Positions 22,072 through 34,382 are shown, counted from the stretch's first letter. The stretch: DNA of 64,000 nt from Omphiscola glabra (GCA_964017045.1 OZ024798.1:24827347-24891346); one strand, 5' to 3'. Made by a program: numbers and translations. Notes: generated by a model from the letters alone, not told the origin.

Positions 22072-22407
22072 TGAGACTTTGGTTAGTCACTGAGACGTAA
22101 GTTAGTCACTGAGACGTAAGTTAGCCACTGAGACGTAAGTTAGTCACTGAAACGTAAGTTAGTCACTGAGACGTAAGTTAGCCACTAAGACGTAAGTTAG
22201 TCACTGAGACGTAAGTTAGCCACTGAGACGTAAGTTAGTCACTGAGACGTAAGTTAGTCACTGAGACGTAAGTTAGTCACTGAGACGTAAGTTAGTCACT
22301 GAGACGTAAGTTAGTCACTGAAACGTAAGTTAGTCACTGAGACGTAAGTTAGCCACTGAGACGTAAGTTAGTCACTGAGACGTAAGTTAGTCACTGAGAC
22401 GTAAGAG
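22072..22407. repeat. 19-bp minisatellite (GTCACTGAGACGTAAGTTA)
   Basis: About 17 units of GTCACTGAGACGTAAGTTA, with GCCACTGAG variants interspersed. Confidence 0.95.
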
Positions 22408-22591
22408 TATAAGGCGTAGTTTTATTTTTTACCTACTTTAGGAAAACTGTCCAAATCTTCGACATGGGTCATTGAGTGCAAAGTGTCGTCTGCCCAGAAT
22501 GCTATTTAACTCCCCCACCCAACAACATTCATAACTTCTCAAAGACGTTTGTTTCGATGTAATTAATGTCAATGTACATCAATTTATTATA

Positions 22592-22945
22592 TAATATTAA
22601 TGTACACCACATAATCTCAATGTACACACGTAATCTCGATGCCTGGTAATCTCTTTATGTCCACCACATAATCTTTATGTCCACCAAGTAATCTTTATGT
22701 CTACACATAATCGTTATGTCTCCCACATAATCTTTATGTCTACCACATAATCTTTATGTCTACAACATAATCTTTATGTCCACCACATAATCTTTATGTC
22801 TACCACATAAATCTTTATGTCCATCACATAATCTTTATGTCTACCACATAATCTTTATGTCCACCACATAATCTTTATGTCTACCACATAATCCTTATCT
22901 CCACCCCATAATCTTTATGTCCACCCCATAATCTCAGTGTACAGA
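22592..22945. repeat. 20-bp minisatellite (CCACATAATCTTTATGTCTA)
   Basis: About 16 units, with TATGTCTA and TATGTCCA variants partly alternating (a 40-bp dimer). Confidence 0.92.
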
Positions 22946-24250
22946 AGATAATCTCTACAAATCAAAACTAAAAATTAATGGAAACCGCTGCAGACAGAAC
23001 CCTCTCCCCCCCCCCCCCCCCTCACAGAGTCCCTGCACACACATTCAAAGCACCTTATGGACCACTGCTGAAGATGTTGAAATGTGTGTGTCCCATTAGC
23101 CATGCCCCATTCACATTCTATCTCAGTCAAATAGTTTGAGAACATTAAAAAACTTCGAACTGTAAAGCCCCGTCTGTCTCCGCGGGGCGCTTCTGATGCG
23201 GATGTAGGAATTCAGTTCTACGATCGCGTTAAACGCCGCATTACAATTTAATGGCAACACACACAAAACATGGCCGCTGCGCGTTTAAAATCTATTCAGT
23301 ACGAACGTTAAATGTTTATTTTTTCATACGTGTTTAGATAATCGCGTTCAAAATAACAACAGCTTCATTAAAACCAGTGTATCCCAAAGTACGCAGTGGA
23401 TAGGAAAAGGAATCGGGGTGGGGGGGGGGGGGAGGAGGATAGGGCGCGGATGGACTGTACTCAACCCATGCTACGCCACCGGTTCGCCCCATAAGAAAAC
23501 GATTTTATAAGATAATGCACGGAGATGAGGTCCTGGAGATTAAAACAAAATGTGTTAATTGTTAGAAGTAAAAAAAGTTGCTGCGGTGTTAGAAAGGAAA
23601 TTTTTTAAAAAAAAAATTATTAAAAGGAAACCACTTTTCATCGTTTGTCATTTTCTGCAGTAGACATTTATTTCACTAATAGAAAATTTTCATATCACAC
23701 TATTGAATCACGTGAACAAAACACACCGATAATTTTTGAATCGTCATCCTGGAGACCACTACAGTATCTTCTTTTCTCTTATCTTCTCTAAAAAAAAGGG
23801 GGGGGCGGGGCTTATAAATTTTGAGGATCTCAAGTGGGGCGGCTCCGGGGGGGGGGGGCAAATAAAAGTTTGAGAATAATGATCTAAGCCATCGTGTTGG
23901 ACGAATCATCGTATGTCTTCTTGCGATTCTTAGATTAGAACTCCAGCTCTTGAATGTGACGTGACGCCTGGACGGATCCAGCATTCCGAGCAGTGACACC
24001 GGCTCTATCTTGTTGTTCAATCAGATTGAACGTGGTCTCTATCAAACTGGAGGGAGAAATTAATACAAACAATCTCTTAGATACCAGGACGCTCCGATGT
24101 GATACGCTCAAGGGGCTCCAAGATTATTGAAGGTCATAGGAATATACTATATGATAAAAGTCATAGGTTTTGTGTCCGAGGTAGGAATTCGTTGGTAATA
24201 GGGGGAGAATCTAAGGGTGATAAGTATGAGATAAATATGAGAGGTGTTGG
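22946..24250. other. Non-coding DNA with C16 and G14 runs
   Basis: Contains C16 near 23007, G14 near 23420 and G10 near 23853. A CpG-richer patch at 23165-23300 (CGTCTGTCTCCGCGGGGCGC, AAACATGGCCGCTGCGCG) has no frame or motif I can assign. The segment 23450-23495 (ACTCAACCCATGCTACGCCA) looks like an eroded element end. Confidence 0.35.
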
Positions 24251-24251
24251 T

Positions 24252-24786
24252 TGAGGTGTAAATGGGTTTGTGGTTGTGGAGTAAAGGGGGTGTGTGGTTG
24301 TGTGGTAAAGGGGGTGTGTGGTTGTGGTGTAAAGGGGGTGTGTGGTTGTGGAGTAAAGGGGGTGTGTGGTTGTGGTGTAAAGGGGGTGTGTGGTTGTGGT
24401 GTAAAGGGGGTGTGTGGTTGTGGAGTAAAGGGGTGTGTGTGGTTGTGGTGTAAAGGGGGTTTGTGGTTGTGGTGTAAAGGGGGTGTGTGGTTGTGGTGTA
24501 AAGGGGGGGGTGTGGTTGTGGAGTAAAGGGGGTATGTGGTTGTGGTGTAAAGGGGGTGTGTGGTTGTGGAGTAAAGGGGGGGTGTGGTTGTGGAGTAAAG
24601 GGGGTGTGTGGTTGTGGAGTAAAGAGGGTGTGTGGTTGTGGAGTAAATGGGGTGTGTGGTTGTGGTGTAAAGGGGGTGTGTGGTTGTGGAGTAAAGGGGG
24701 TGTGTGGTTGTGGAGTAAAGGGGATGTGTGGTTGTGGAGTAAAGGGGGTGTGGTTGTGGTGTTAAGCAGTGTGGTTGGGCTGTAAG
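24252..24786. repeat. 23-24-bp G-rich minisatellite, about 22 copies
   Basis: Units are GTGTGTGGTTGTGGAGTAAAG plus four or five G. The change in G-run length shifts the frame repeatedly, and the VWLWSKGG/CGCGVKGV peptides in several frames are artefacts. The regular G runs make it a G-quadruplex candidate. Confidence 0.95.
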
Positions 24787-24789
24787 TGA

Positions 24790-26060
24790 GGTATGGTTGT
24801 GGTTTAAAAGGTTAGGGGGAAGTGTTAGGGCAGGGTGAGATGTTCAGATGATGGGTGGGGTGAAAGATTGTGTTTATGTTTGAAATCATAAAAGAAGGTG
24901 CATAGCTGATTGATACCATAAGAGAAGATATATGGTTGATACCATTACAGAGGGTATATGGTTGATGCAATAGGAGAGGTTATATGGCTATATTTAGAGC
25001 AGGTTACTGAATGCAACTATTTCTTTCCGTCAATTGTAACGGTTGAAAACGCTACAAGAACATTCGAGATCAAGCACCATTGGTTTTTTTTTTTTTTGTA
25101 ATTCAAATGGTTATAAACTGGGACAGAGTCACTCAACCATGTGGTGCTGCCTCCCCCCGCCTCCCAACCCGAGGGGGACGGGGGTGGATGATACCCCTAG
25201 TGTAATCGTGATGGTGCCATGTTTTTGCTTTGGGTTGTAATTCTTGTATTTATTTTCTTACTTTATTTTATATTTATGATTTGTCAGCTTAATTTTTTAT
25301 TTTAAATTATATATGGACCAGTTCAGTTTTTGTTGTTGTTGTTTTTTTTTGTTTTGTTGTTTTTATTAACAGGACTGAGTGGTGTGAACGTGCTTGGGGA
25401 AAAAATACATTGACTAAACAATAAATTGATTCCGTTATTTGTATCATTTCCAGCTGATCCTTGTTTTTTGTTATTACTCATGTTATTTAAAACACAGCTT
25501 GAAATGCGGATTGGCGCGTTATGCATATATTGTATATCTTTATGTTTCTATAGTTGCAGGAGTTTTACTGTAAATATTTTCATTGTTTGCAAATTTACAT
25601 TTGTTTATTTTGTGACATCTCTTTCCAATAATATGTTATAAGGGTTTTTAAAAAGAATTTTTTTTAACATTTACTTTTGTTTTCCATAATGGATTACAAA
25701 TAGTTTGGAAAGTGATGATGAGCACGCCACGGAGACCTTCGGAGAAAGACTTTCCAGTTGTATTAGAACAATAAATAAAATAAATGTGACATCACGAAAA
25801 GGTTCAATGCGCTCGAGCCGCAAGGCCGGAGAATGTTCCAGGGTGGCTTGTTGTCATTCGCGGGTCAGATACAAGAGGGAATATTGAGGTGGGGATCTTT
25901 GTACCACACCCCCGGGACCCGATTGACACAATTTATTGGCTGAAAAATTGTCATGACAGGAAGTGTTATTTGTGATGGGAAGGAGCACGTGACCAAATAA
26001 TGAAATAAAGTGTATGTCCATCAAGGACTTGAGATCAGGATTTAAGGGAAAACACACCTG
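24790..26060. other. Non-coding DNA
   Basis: AT-rich, with a small ATGGTTGATACCATTA repeat near 24915-24990, (TTG)n at 25328 and poly(T) near 25085. No gene seen. Confidence 0.4.
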
Positions 26061-26061
26061 A

Positions 26062-26348
26062 ACCCAGCCCTAACAAAACCCTAACTCTAACAAAACTCTA
26101 ACCCTAACAAAACTCTAACTCTAACAAAACTCTAACTCTAACAAAACCCAAACCCTAACAAAACCCTTACCCTAACAAAACCCTAACTCTAACAAAACTC
26201 TAACTCTAACAAAACCCTAACTCTAACAAAACCCTAACTCTAACAAAACCCTAACTCCAAGAAAACTCTAACCCTAACAAAACCCTAACTCTAACAAAAC
26301 CCTAACTCTAACAAAACCCTAACTCTAACAAAACCCTAACTGTCACAA
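26062..26348. repeat. 17-bp telomere-like minisatellite (CCCTAACTCTAACAAAA)
   Basis: About 16 units of CCCTAACTCTAACAAAA. Each holds CCCTAA and/or CTCTAA, one or two steps from the metazoan telomere repeat CCCTAA, separated by AACAAAA. Confidence 0.92.
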
Positions 26349-27025
26349 AGCCTTAACTATAGTCTTCATGACGTTACAATAAATAGATGGCGGAGAAAGT
26401 AGATGACACGCTGCTGTGAACCGATTGGAACAGAATATCTGCCCCCCCCCCCCCCCAGACAGTGAATGGCATGCCCGCTGTAATCACCCATTAAATAGGG
26501 CGCTAGAAGACAGATGGTCCACTGTAAATACGGGACGTCTCGTGGTGGGGGTGTCGGTGGGCGGAAGGTCATGTGGCGTAGTTTTGGTGTTGAGACGAAT
26601 TCTCGATGGACACGATGTCATTGGCATGATGCTTCCCTGATAGTTCTTACACAATGCGCTAACTTTGTTTATGTAGACGATTGTGGAGTGGCGAAGAAAT
26701 AGTTATTCATGTGTGTGCTTGTAGTCGATGTACATTTTAATATGTGCACAAAGATGGTTCAAAAGGAATGATGCGCACACGAGTGAGATGGCTATAAATT
26801 TACATATGGTTTGTGGTTAAGTTGTAAATATGTACATGGACTAGGGTGGTACTTGTCAATGTGTACAGCGGTGGTGAAGCAGTTGTAAAGTACACATGAA
26901 GTTTTTGTTACAGTTGTACAAATGTGCAACGGTTAGATTCAAATGTGTGCAGGGGAAGAATTTGTTTAAAAAAAGATAAAAAGGGGGGGGGGGGATAAAT
27001 GCGATGGCAGCCAATGGGCGCCAAG
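26349..27025. other. Non-coding DNA
   Basis: Contains a C17 run near 26443 and A/G homopolymers near 26970-26995. A weak repeat with ATGTGTGCA/TGTACA occurs around 26730-26945. No gene seen. Confidence 0.4.
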
Positions 27026-27027
27026 CC

Positions 27028-27588
27028 GCTTCAGTGTTGTACCGGCAGGGGATGGCCAGGGTTTTACCAGCAGAGAATGGCCAGGGTTTTACCAGCAGGG
27101 GATGGTTAGGGTGGTACCAGCAGAGGATGGCCAGTGTTGTACCAGCACAGATTGGTTAGTGTTGTACCAGCAGAATTTGGCCAGGGTTGTACCAGCAAAA
27201 AATGGCCAGTGTTGTACCAGCAGGCGATGCCCAGTGTTGTACCAGCAGGCGATGGTCAGGGTTGTACCGCAAGCGATGGCCAGGGTTGTACCAGCAGGCG
27301 ATGGCCAGTGTTTTGCCAATAAGGGTTGGCCAGGGTTGTACCAGCAGGGGAGGTTCAGGGTTGTACCAGCAGGGGAGGGCCAGGGTTGTACCAGCAGGGG
27401 AGGGCCAGGGTTGTACCAGCAGGGGAGGGTCAGGGTTTTACCAGCAGGGGATGTCAGGGTTGTACCAGCAGAAAATGGCCAGGGTTGTACCAGCAGGAGA
27501 GGGCCAGGGTTGTACCAGCAGAGGATGGACAGGGTTGTACCAGCAGGCGATGGCCAGGGTTGTACCAGCAGGGGAGGGCACCAGTATG
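27028..27588. repeat. 24-bp minisatellite (CCAGGGTTGTACCAGCAGGG)
   Basis: About 23 units built on CCAGGGTTGTACCAGCAGGG plus GATGG or GAGGG. Eight codons long, so frames stay open on both strands; not coding. Confidence 0.95.
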
Positions 27589-27639
27589 TGGTTTAACTAG
27601 AGGGAAGGGCGCTTACTAGTGGTAATTCACATCCCCCCC

Positions 27640-28350
27640 AATCAATTTCTAACACATCACTGACAAGCAGATACCACCCTACACAGAGAACCTAGCACAG
27701 CAAGTTGTTCATATTTATATACATCAAATCCTAACACGTCATCCTATCGTGATTCCAAAATGAAAGGAATTTACCTTTTTTTTTTTTTTAATGTAACCTT
27801 AGATTCTTATCACTTAGTATTGCACCCGTGGATTAAACAAGATACAGTAACAATTATTTTTTGAGTCCATCTATCCTTTACTTTAAAAAAAAAATTACGT
27901 TAACTTTGTTGTGGCAGAGAATAGTTGTTTTTCTTCCCCCGAGGTAATCAGAGTTATTTAGATGTTTAATTCCCCTACTTTCAACGTAAAGCCTTGCGGT
28001 TAGGTAAGAGAAAATGAGAAGAAAAAAACCAAGCCATTTTGTTAATTTTTAAATCTCCATAACTGCGAACGTTTTCATAAAGGTCAAAGGGCGGGATATC
28101 TTATAGCCGAAAAATAATGATAATAACAAGAGAATGCGGGGATGGGTCGAGCACTTTAAAGAGACATTAAACAGTCCGGTTCTTTTGACAAACTTCGAAA
28201 TGTAACGTCCCCGCCAGGCCCAAACGGATGACTTGGGTGTTTATTCCGATTGGGATCACGGTTGGTGAAACAGGCCAAGCATTAAAAAAAAAATTGCTCT
28301 GCGAAAATAAATTAGACGACTGGGCTTGGACGAGATAGCACCAAGGAGAA
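27640..28350. other. Non-coding DNA between two arrays
   Basis: Unique AT-rich sequence with poly(T) near 27780. No open frame with a recognisable domain. Confidence 0.4.
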
Positions 28351-28351
28351 G

Positions 28352-29722
28352 GGTTGGTATGGGTGGGGTGACATGGCGTATAGGTGCTGACATATGGGTG
28401 GGGTGACATGTCTGACATATGGGTGGGGTTGACATGTGGTATAGATTCTGACATATGGGTGGAGGTGACATGGCGTACATGTGCTGACATGTGGTTTGGA
28501 CGTGACATGGCGTACATGTGCTGACATATGGTTTGGACGTGACATGGCGTACATGTGCTGACATGTGGTTTGGACGTGACATGGCGTACATGTGCTGACA
28601 TATGGTTTGGACGTGACATGGCGTGCATGTACTGACATATGGTTTGGACGTGACATGGCGTACATGTGCTGACATATGGTTTGGACGTGACATGGCGTGC
28701 AGGGGCTGACGTATGGTTTGGACGTGACATGGCGTACATGTGCTGACATATGGTTTGGACGTGACATGGCGTACATGTGCTGACATATGGTTTGGACGTG
28801 ACATGGCGTGCAGGGGCTGACATATGGTTTGGACGTGACATGGCGTACATGTGCTGACATGTGGTTTGGACGTGACATGGCGTACATGTGCTGACATATG
28901 GTTTGGACGTGACATGGCGTGCAGGGGCTGACATATGGTTTGGACGTGACATGGCGTACATGTGCTGACATATGGTTTGGACGTGACATGGCGTACATGT
29001 GCTGACATGTGGTTTGGACGTGACATGGCGTACATGTGCTGACATGTGGTTTGGACGTGACATGGCGTACATGTGCTGACATATGGTTTGGACGTGACAT
29101 GGCGTACATGTGCTGACATGTGGTTTGGACGTGACATGGCGTACATGTGCTGACATATGGTTTGGACGTGACATGGCGTACATGTGCTGACATGTGGTTT
29201 GGACGTGACATGGCGTACATGTGCTGACATGTGGTTTGGACGTGACATGGCGTACATGTGCTGACATGTGGTTTGGACGTGACATGGCGTACATGTGCTG
29301 ACATGTGGTTTGGACGTGACATGGCGTACATGTGCTGACATGTGGTTTGGACGTGACATGGCGTACATGTGCTGACATGTGGTTTGGACGTGACATGGCG
29401 TACATGTGCTGACATATGGTTTGGAGGTGACATGGCGTACATGTGCTGACATATGGTTTGGAGGTGACATGGTGTACATGTGCTGACATATGGTTTGGAG
29501 GTGACATGGCGTACATGTGCTGACATATGGTTTGGAGGTGACATGGCGTACATGTGCTGACATATGGTTTGGAGGTGACATGGCGTACATGTGCTGACAT
29601 ATGGTTTGGAGGTGACATGGCGTACATGTGCTGACATATGGTTTGGAGGTGACATGGCGTACATGTGCTGACACATGGTTTGGAGGTGACATGGCGTGCA
29701 GGGGCTGACATATGGGTGGGGT
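28352..29722. repeat. 37-bp minisatellite, about 36 copies
   Basis: Units contain GTGACATGGCGTACATGTGC and TGACATGTGGTTTGGAC. Thirty-seven is not a multiple of three, so three units make a 37-codon cycle. All three minus-strand frames read the same rotated peptide and stay open for 480-530 codons. Variant GTGCAGGGGCTGAC recurs about every three units (28.69-28.93 kb). GAGGTG units fill the right 300 bp, and TATGGGTGGGGT units occur only at the two edges. Confidence 0.97.
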
Positions 29723-30914
29723 TGTGACGATCCGAGGCTGGACTTTAGAACATTCTTCACTCATAAATCCGCCCCTGAAAACCCTTGTACGATGATACCA
29801 TTCCTCCCCCTTGTTCTGCCCCACAGTCTCATAGATCACTCACTCCAAAAGCGTGAATTTTGTGTTCAACTCCTATCATTGATGAACCTTGAGAAAATAA
29901 TACCTTACACCCCCACTCTCGGTAATGCCCTGGAGACAGCAAAGCGGAGTAACGTCCCTTGTTGTTATTGCATTCTTAAACCAAATAGCTCACGCAAAAG
30001 CGTGATTATGGATTTTGTACCTCACACCGATAAACTTTGAGGGTAGAAGGTCAAGCTCGCAATATCAGAAATGATCATCATTGGATGGGGAAAGCATACA
30101 ACATTTAAATCATCCAATTGAATCATCACACAACTCGAATAAATAGCCAGAACAAGCAAGAATATGTCTTTTATGATCTTATCACTTCACTCTGGACGCT
30201 GGAAGGAACTAGACTTAGACCTTCATTAGCGTGATACATAACTGCAACCCAGGCTATTAGCAAGATCTGATCACTTAACAGTGGACGCTGGCAAGACCTA
30301 GACTGAGGACTACATTAACGTGATCATTAACTGCGACTGCTACCTGGAGTACTACCTGGTTTCTATCACTGGACCGATTGACCTTGAAGCTGGAACTAGG
30401 GGATTGATCTACATCCTACACCAAACTACCTGACGGCTACTAGGACTTCGAGATCCAGGGACTCTTTCTACCACGATTCGTCGCTGGAGAGTCATCTTCA
30501 CCATCGCCGAGATCCCAAGGAACTTACGACCGGAACTCCGCCTTCACTACTCTACGCTTGTGATCCACCGAGATCATCGTGGAAATATATAAACGTTAAG
30601 TCCCCAAGGAATGAACATAGTATCTTGAGCATTTATAATGATGATAACATTAGTGTGTCAGTGACCATTGAAGTACATTGGAATATCTCGTCTAATTATA
30701 TGACGTCTTTTGTAAATAATAATAATCAATAAATCCTTGTATTTATTTCTCGTTTAACAAATAGTTCGTTTCAGTCTATACTTTATGTACATAGTTATTT
30801 TATTATGTCTGTGAGGTGATTTGGCTAGAGTAAAGAATCCCTAAACAAAGAGCTAATAGGAGATCTCGTACGAGAGATACTCCTCAATACTAGATTATAA
30901 GACAGATCACCACA
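29723..30914 (+). mobile_element. 5' LTR of a retrotransposon (probable)
   Basis: Begins TGTGACGATC and ends GATCACCACA, an imperfect TG...CA inverted pair. An AATAAA lies near 30728. The segment is followed 10 bases later by a tRNA-like primer-binding site and then a gag-like start. No second LTR is in the window, so the boundaries rest on the end motifs and context. The left edge abuts the 37-bp array exactly. Confidence 0.6.
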
Positions 30915-30924
30915 TGGATGTAAA

Positions 30925-30942
30925 TGGGGGCCCGTCCGAGAT
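30925..30942 (+). other. Primer-binding site candidate (tRNA-Pro-like)
   Basis: TGGGGGCCCGTCCGAGAT differs at two of 18 positions from the complement of a typical animal tRNA-Pro 3' end. Its position, just after the putative LTR, is as expected for reverse-transcription priming. Confidence 0.55.
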
Positions 30943-31248
30943 CTTTTGAACAATAGTTAGTTTTGAATAGTTGTATAGACTGAATAATTTTGATATTAGC
31001 GACTGTTAAAAATTTTTAAATTTTAAGTCGTAAAAGGATAATATATAAGTGAGAAACTATATTTGCTCTGCTCAAGATTTATGTTCTTTCTGTATAGGTT
31101 ATTAAACTAATTAGATACTTATTGATGTTTATCTAATAGTTAAAGATTTGATTGTTGGTATCAAAGTCATTGGTTCGTTTGATTGTTGGTATCAAAGTAA
31201 TTCGTATCACTAGTGTTCTAAGGGTTAAGGCACTATCATACGCCTAAA

Positions 31249-31449
31249 ATGGCAGAGTTTGTTAGGGTCAAAGCTGAGGCTAGAAAGGAAGGAGAATCAT
31301 ACGGATATGCTGGTGATGAATTAGCTAAATATGTCGCTACAGCCTATGAGGAATGGAGACAGGCCGCGAAGGAACAAGCAGATAGAGAGGCCGCGAAGGA
31401 ACGAGCAGACAGAGAAACCGCGAAGGAACGAGCAGACAGAGAGGCTTAG
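31249..31449 (+). pseudogene. N-terminal gag-like fragment of the LTR retrotransposon
   Basis: A 66-codon frame begins MAEFVRVKAEARKEGE and continues with VATAYEEWRQAAKEQAD, a charged helical start, then three 10-residue repeats of the type AKERADRE encoded by a 30-bp DNA repeat. It stops early, and nothing downstream resembles the rest of gag, protease or reverse transcriptase. I read it as the truncated start of an LTR element polyprotein. The resemblance is to mollusc gypsy-type gag from memory; a host gene fragment is less likely. Confidence 0.55.
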
Positions 31450-31784
31450 AGGTGCTGATACGACTATTAAGCGACTGATTGCAATCACAACGTTGTTCAT
31501 TTGACAGGAGGAGACGCGTGATCATGGGCTAAGGAAAAAAAATCCCCCGTTGATTGGAGAAATCAAACGGTTTTAAAAAACCTCTGAAGCATTTGTCATG
31601 ATGCTACTCAATCGTCTCAAAGACGCAGTGAAAGTGTGTTTAAGAAAGAACGAGGCCGTTTTACGATATTCGAAATAAAGACGTTTTAAGTCTCAGAAAG
31701 TCAAAAGAAAAATAAGTGAAGGACTGCGTTCAAACTAAGTGGCTCTTGCGGCTATAACAATGGCGAACACTTAAGGTTTTATCT

Positions 31785-32045
31785 AGATTCTGCTTCGTGT
31801 CGTATTTTCATTTGTCCTGTCTGCTGAGGAAGGCTTTTTTCCGAAACGTTCTTCGCTTATTGACTGTCCTGTCTTTTGATTCAAGTTTCCACATACCTTG
31901 TTCTACTGTTAGTCTCAGTAGCATTATTGTTGCATGCGAACCAAAAATTTTTGATGACCCCAGGCTTTCTACTCGGTCTCTTGAAATTGTATGTGAACTC
32001 CCATGCGCTACTAGTATGGTAAATTCGTAGAGTTCTTTCACACGT
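31785..32045 (+). mobile_element. Possible Penelope-like element fragment
   Basis: The stretch at 31817-31848 reads CTGCTGAGGAAGGC, T6, CCGAAACG. This matches the hammerhead ribozyme core pattern CUGANGA, stem, GAAA, which Penelope-like elements carry in their terminal repeats, and the following text also looks like such an end. Stems I and III were not verified, and no reverse transcriptase frame is present. Confidence 0.35.
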
Positions 32046-32866
32046 TGTAATACTTCGTACTAGTATTGAATGATGTCAAGTCCTTTATCAAAATATATGT
32101 AACTTTAATACCTAATTACGTACACAGGCTTTAGTTTCCATAAACACATGCATATAGCGCATCTCGCGATTAGACAGAAATAAGACACATCCTAATTCCA
32201 TAAATTCCATTCACGACTGCCGCGCAACTAAAACTTACTTCACAATACAGTCTAGACAATACGTCACAATAAGCATAAATTACATCACCAATTCAAGCGC
32301 GTGAAGTTCGTTCACTAACTTAGAAAACTCTCAAACACACCATGCGTAACAAAACATAATATTCAGTCTCAACAATTATCAATGAACTCCCATACTCGAC
32401 ATCGTTCTAAAATAATCTTTATACAGGAATTAATACGCTGGATGCTACCAAAGGGCAGGGGTGTAGGAATGGGGCGGAGGGTGTGGTGCGTTTTCTTGGA
32501 TTGGTGGTGTGGCATTTTCGGCCAATTGCAGAGTTTGGGGTTTTTTTTCGTGGAAGAGGGTGCGGCAAAAATCTTAGCACGTTCCGGGCGGCACCAGCCG
32601 TAGCAACACCACTGCCCAATGGGACGAGAAAGGAAGAGTGAGAGCACTCCTGGGTGGGAGACGTTAACATTGTTAGAGCGAGGCACGGTGGATATCCAGA
32701 GTTCCCACTCGATACTAATCACATAGGGGTGGGGGGAACGAGAATCAGAAACCTATACGAGCCATGACGTTCACATGTCTGGCTTGGCAAAACAAACAAA
32801 ATGTTTGGGGGGCTGGAATGGGGTTGTTAAGGAGAGGCCTATTTCTCTCATTAGCGACATACATCC
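32046..32866. other. Non-coding DNA with an eroded element end
   Basis: Minus-strand frames at 32369-32722 have no domain. The segment near 32580-32625 (CGGCACCAGCCGTAGCAACA, CCACTGCCC) looks like an old hAT-type end. Confidence 0.3.
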
Positions 32867-32867
32867 C

Positions 32868-33606
32868 TCAAAAACCACCTCGGTAACAACCTCAGTAACA
32901 ACCTCAGTAACAACCTCAGTAACAACCTCAGTAACAACCTCAGCAACAACCTCAGTAACAACCTCAGTAACAACCTCAGTAACAACCTCAGCAACAACCT
33001 CAGTAACAACCTCAGTAACAACCTCAGTAACAACCTCAGTAACAACCTCAGCAACAACCTCAGCAACAACCTCAGCAACAACCTCAGTAACAACCTCAGT
33101 AACAGCCTCAGTAACAGCCTCAGTAACAGCCTCAGTAACAGCCTCAGCAACAACCTCAGTAACAACCTCAGCAGCAACCTAAGTAACAACCTCAGTAACA
33201 ACCTCAGTAACAACCTCAGTAACAGCCTCGGTAACAACCTCGGCAGCAACCTCAGTAGCAACCTCAGTAACAACCTCAGTAACAACCTCAGTAACAGCCT
33301 CAGTAACAACCTCAGTAACAACCTCAGCAACAACCTCAGTAACAGCCTCAGTAACAACCTCAGTAACAACCTCAGTAACAACCTCAGTAACAACCTCAGC
33401 AGCAACCTCAGTAACAACCTCAGTAACAACCTCAGCAGCAACCTCAGTAACAACCTCAGTAACAACCTCAGCAACAACCTCAGTAACAGCCTCAGTAACA
33501 ACCTCAGTAACAACCTCAGTAACAACCTCAGTAACAGCCTCAGTAACAACCTCAGTAACAACCTCAGCAGCAACCTCAGTAACAACCTCAGTAACAACCT
33601 CATATA
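32868..33606. repeat. 12-bp minisatellite (ACCTCAGTAACA), about 61 copies
   Basis: Units ACCTCAGTAACA with CAGCAACA, CAGTAACAGC and CAGCAGCA variants. Four codons per unit keep several frames open: TTSV repeats on plus, LLLR and VTEV repeats on minus, up to 264 codons. These are low-complexity by-products. Confidence 0.97.
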
Positions 33607-33924
33607 CGGTCCAATTGCATGGACGACTGCAACTGTTGTTTGCAAGTGAGATACACAACAAAGAAAAAATGTTTTTTACAAAATTAATTAAAAGCTTTAA
33701 ATCCTGGAGAGCGACTACGAAGAAGTTTATTTTGTGCCCTTGAGGGTCCGTGTCAACAATATGAACATACAAAAAGAAAAATCAATACAATTACTGAACA
33801 TTAATACAAATGATTTGCATAGATATTCTGATGAGTTGCTCTGAACCAAAGTCGGTGTAGCTATAGTTTCATGGCGTGAAAGATCTTTAATTGTTCTAGC
33901 TAATATCCCCCCCCTCTCTCCAAG

Positions 33925-34382
33925 CAAATGTTGTTGTTGAACATTTGACTTAATGGACCCCCTCCTCCAAGCAATTTATGGTGTTGAGCATTTGACTTAA
34001 TGGACCCCCTCCTCCAAGCACATTATGGTGTTGAGCATTTGACTTAATAGACCTCATCCTACAATCACACTATGGTGTTGAACATTTGACTTAATGGGAC
34101 CCCCTCCTGCAAGCACATTATGGTGTTGAACATTAGACTTAATGGACCCCCTTCTACAATCACACTATGGTGTTGAACATTTGACTTAACGGACCCCCTT
34201 CTACAATCACACTATTGTGTTGAACATTTGACTTAACGGACCCCCTTCTACAATCACACTTTTGTGTTGAACATTTGACTTAACGGACCCCCTTCTACAA
34301 TCACACTATGGTGTTGAACATTCGACTTAACGGACCCCCTACTCCAAGCACAAGATGGTGTTAAACATTTGACTTAACAATG
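33925..34382. repeat. 47-bp minisatellite, about 9 copies
   Basis: Units contain GGTGTTGAACATTTGACTTA and GGACCCCCTTCTACAATCAC. Confidence 0.92.

Noticed and set aside
22072..22407. CRISPR-like regular repeats
   Set aside because: Repeats are directly adjacent with no unique spacers, in a eukaryotic context. The same applies to all the arrays here.
28167..29839. Three minus-strand frames of 482-527 codons
   Set aside because: The same peptide is read in three rotations because the unit is 37 bp. No splice sites, signal or domain; the tail beyond the array is unrelated in each frame.
32851..33772. LLLR, TTSV and VTEV repeat proteins
   Set aside because: They are artefacts of the 12-bp ACCTCAGTAACA unit; all frames are low-complexity.
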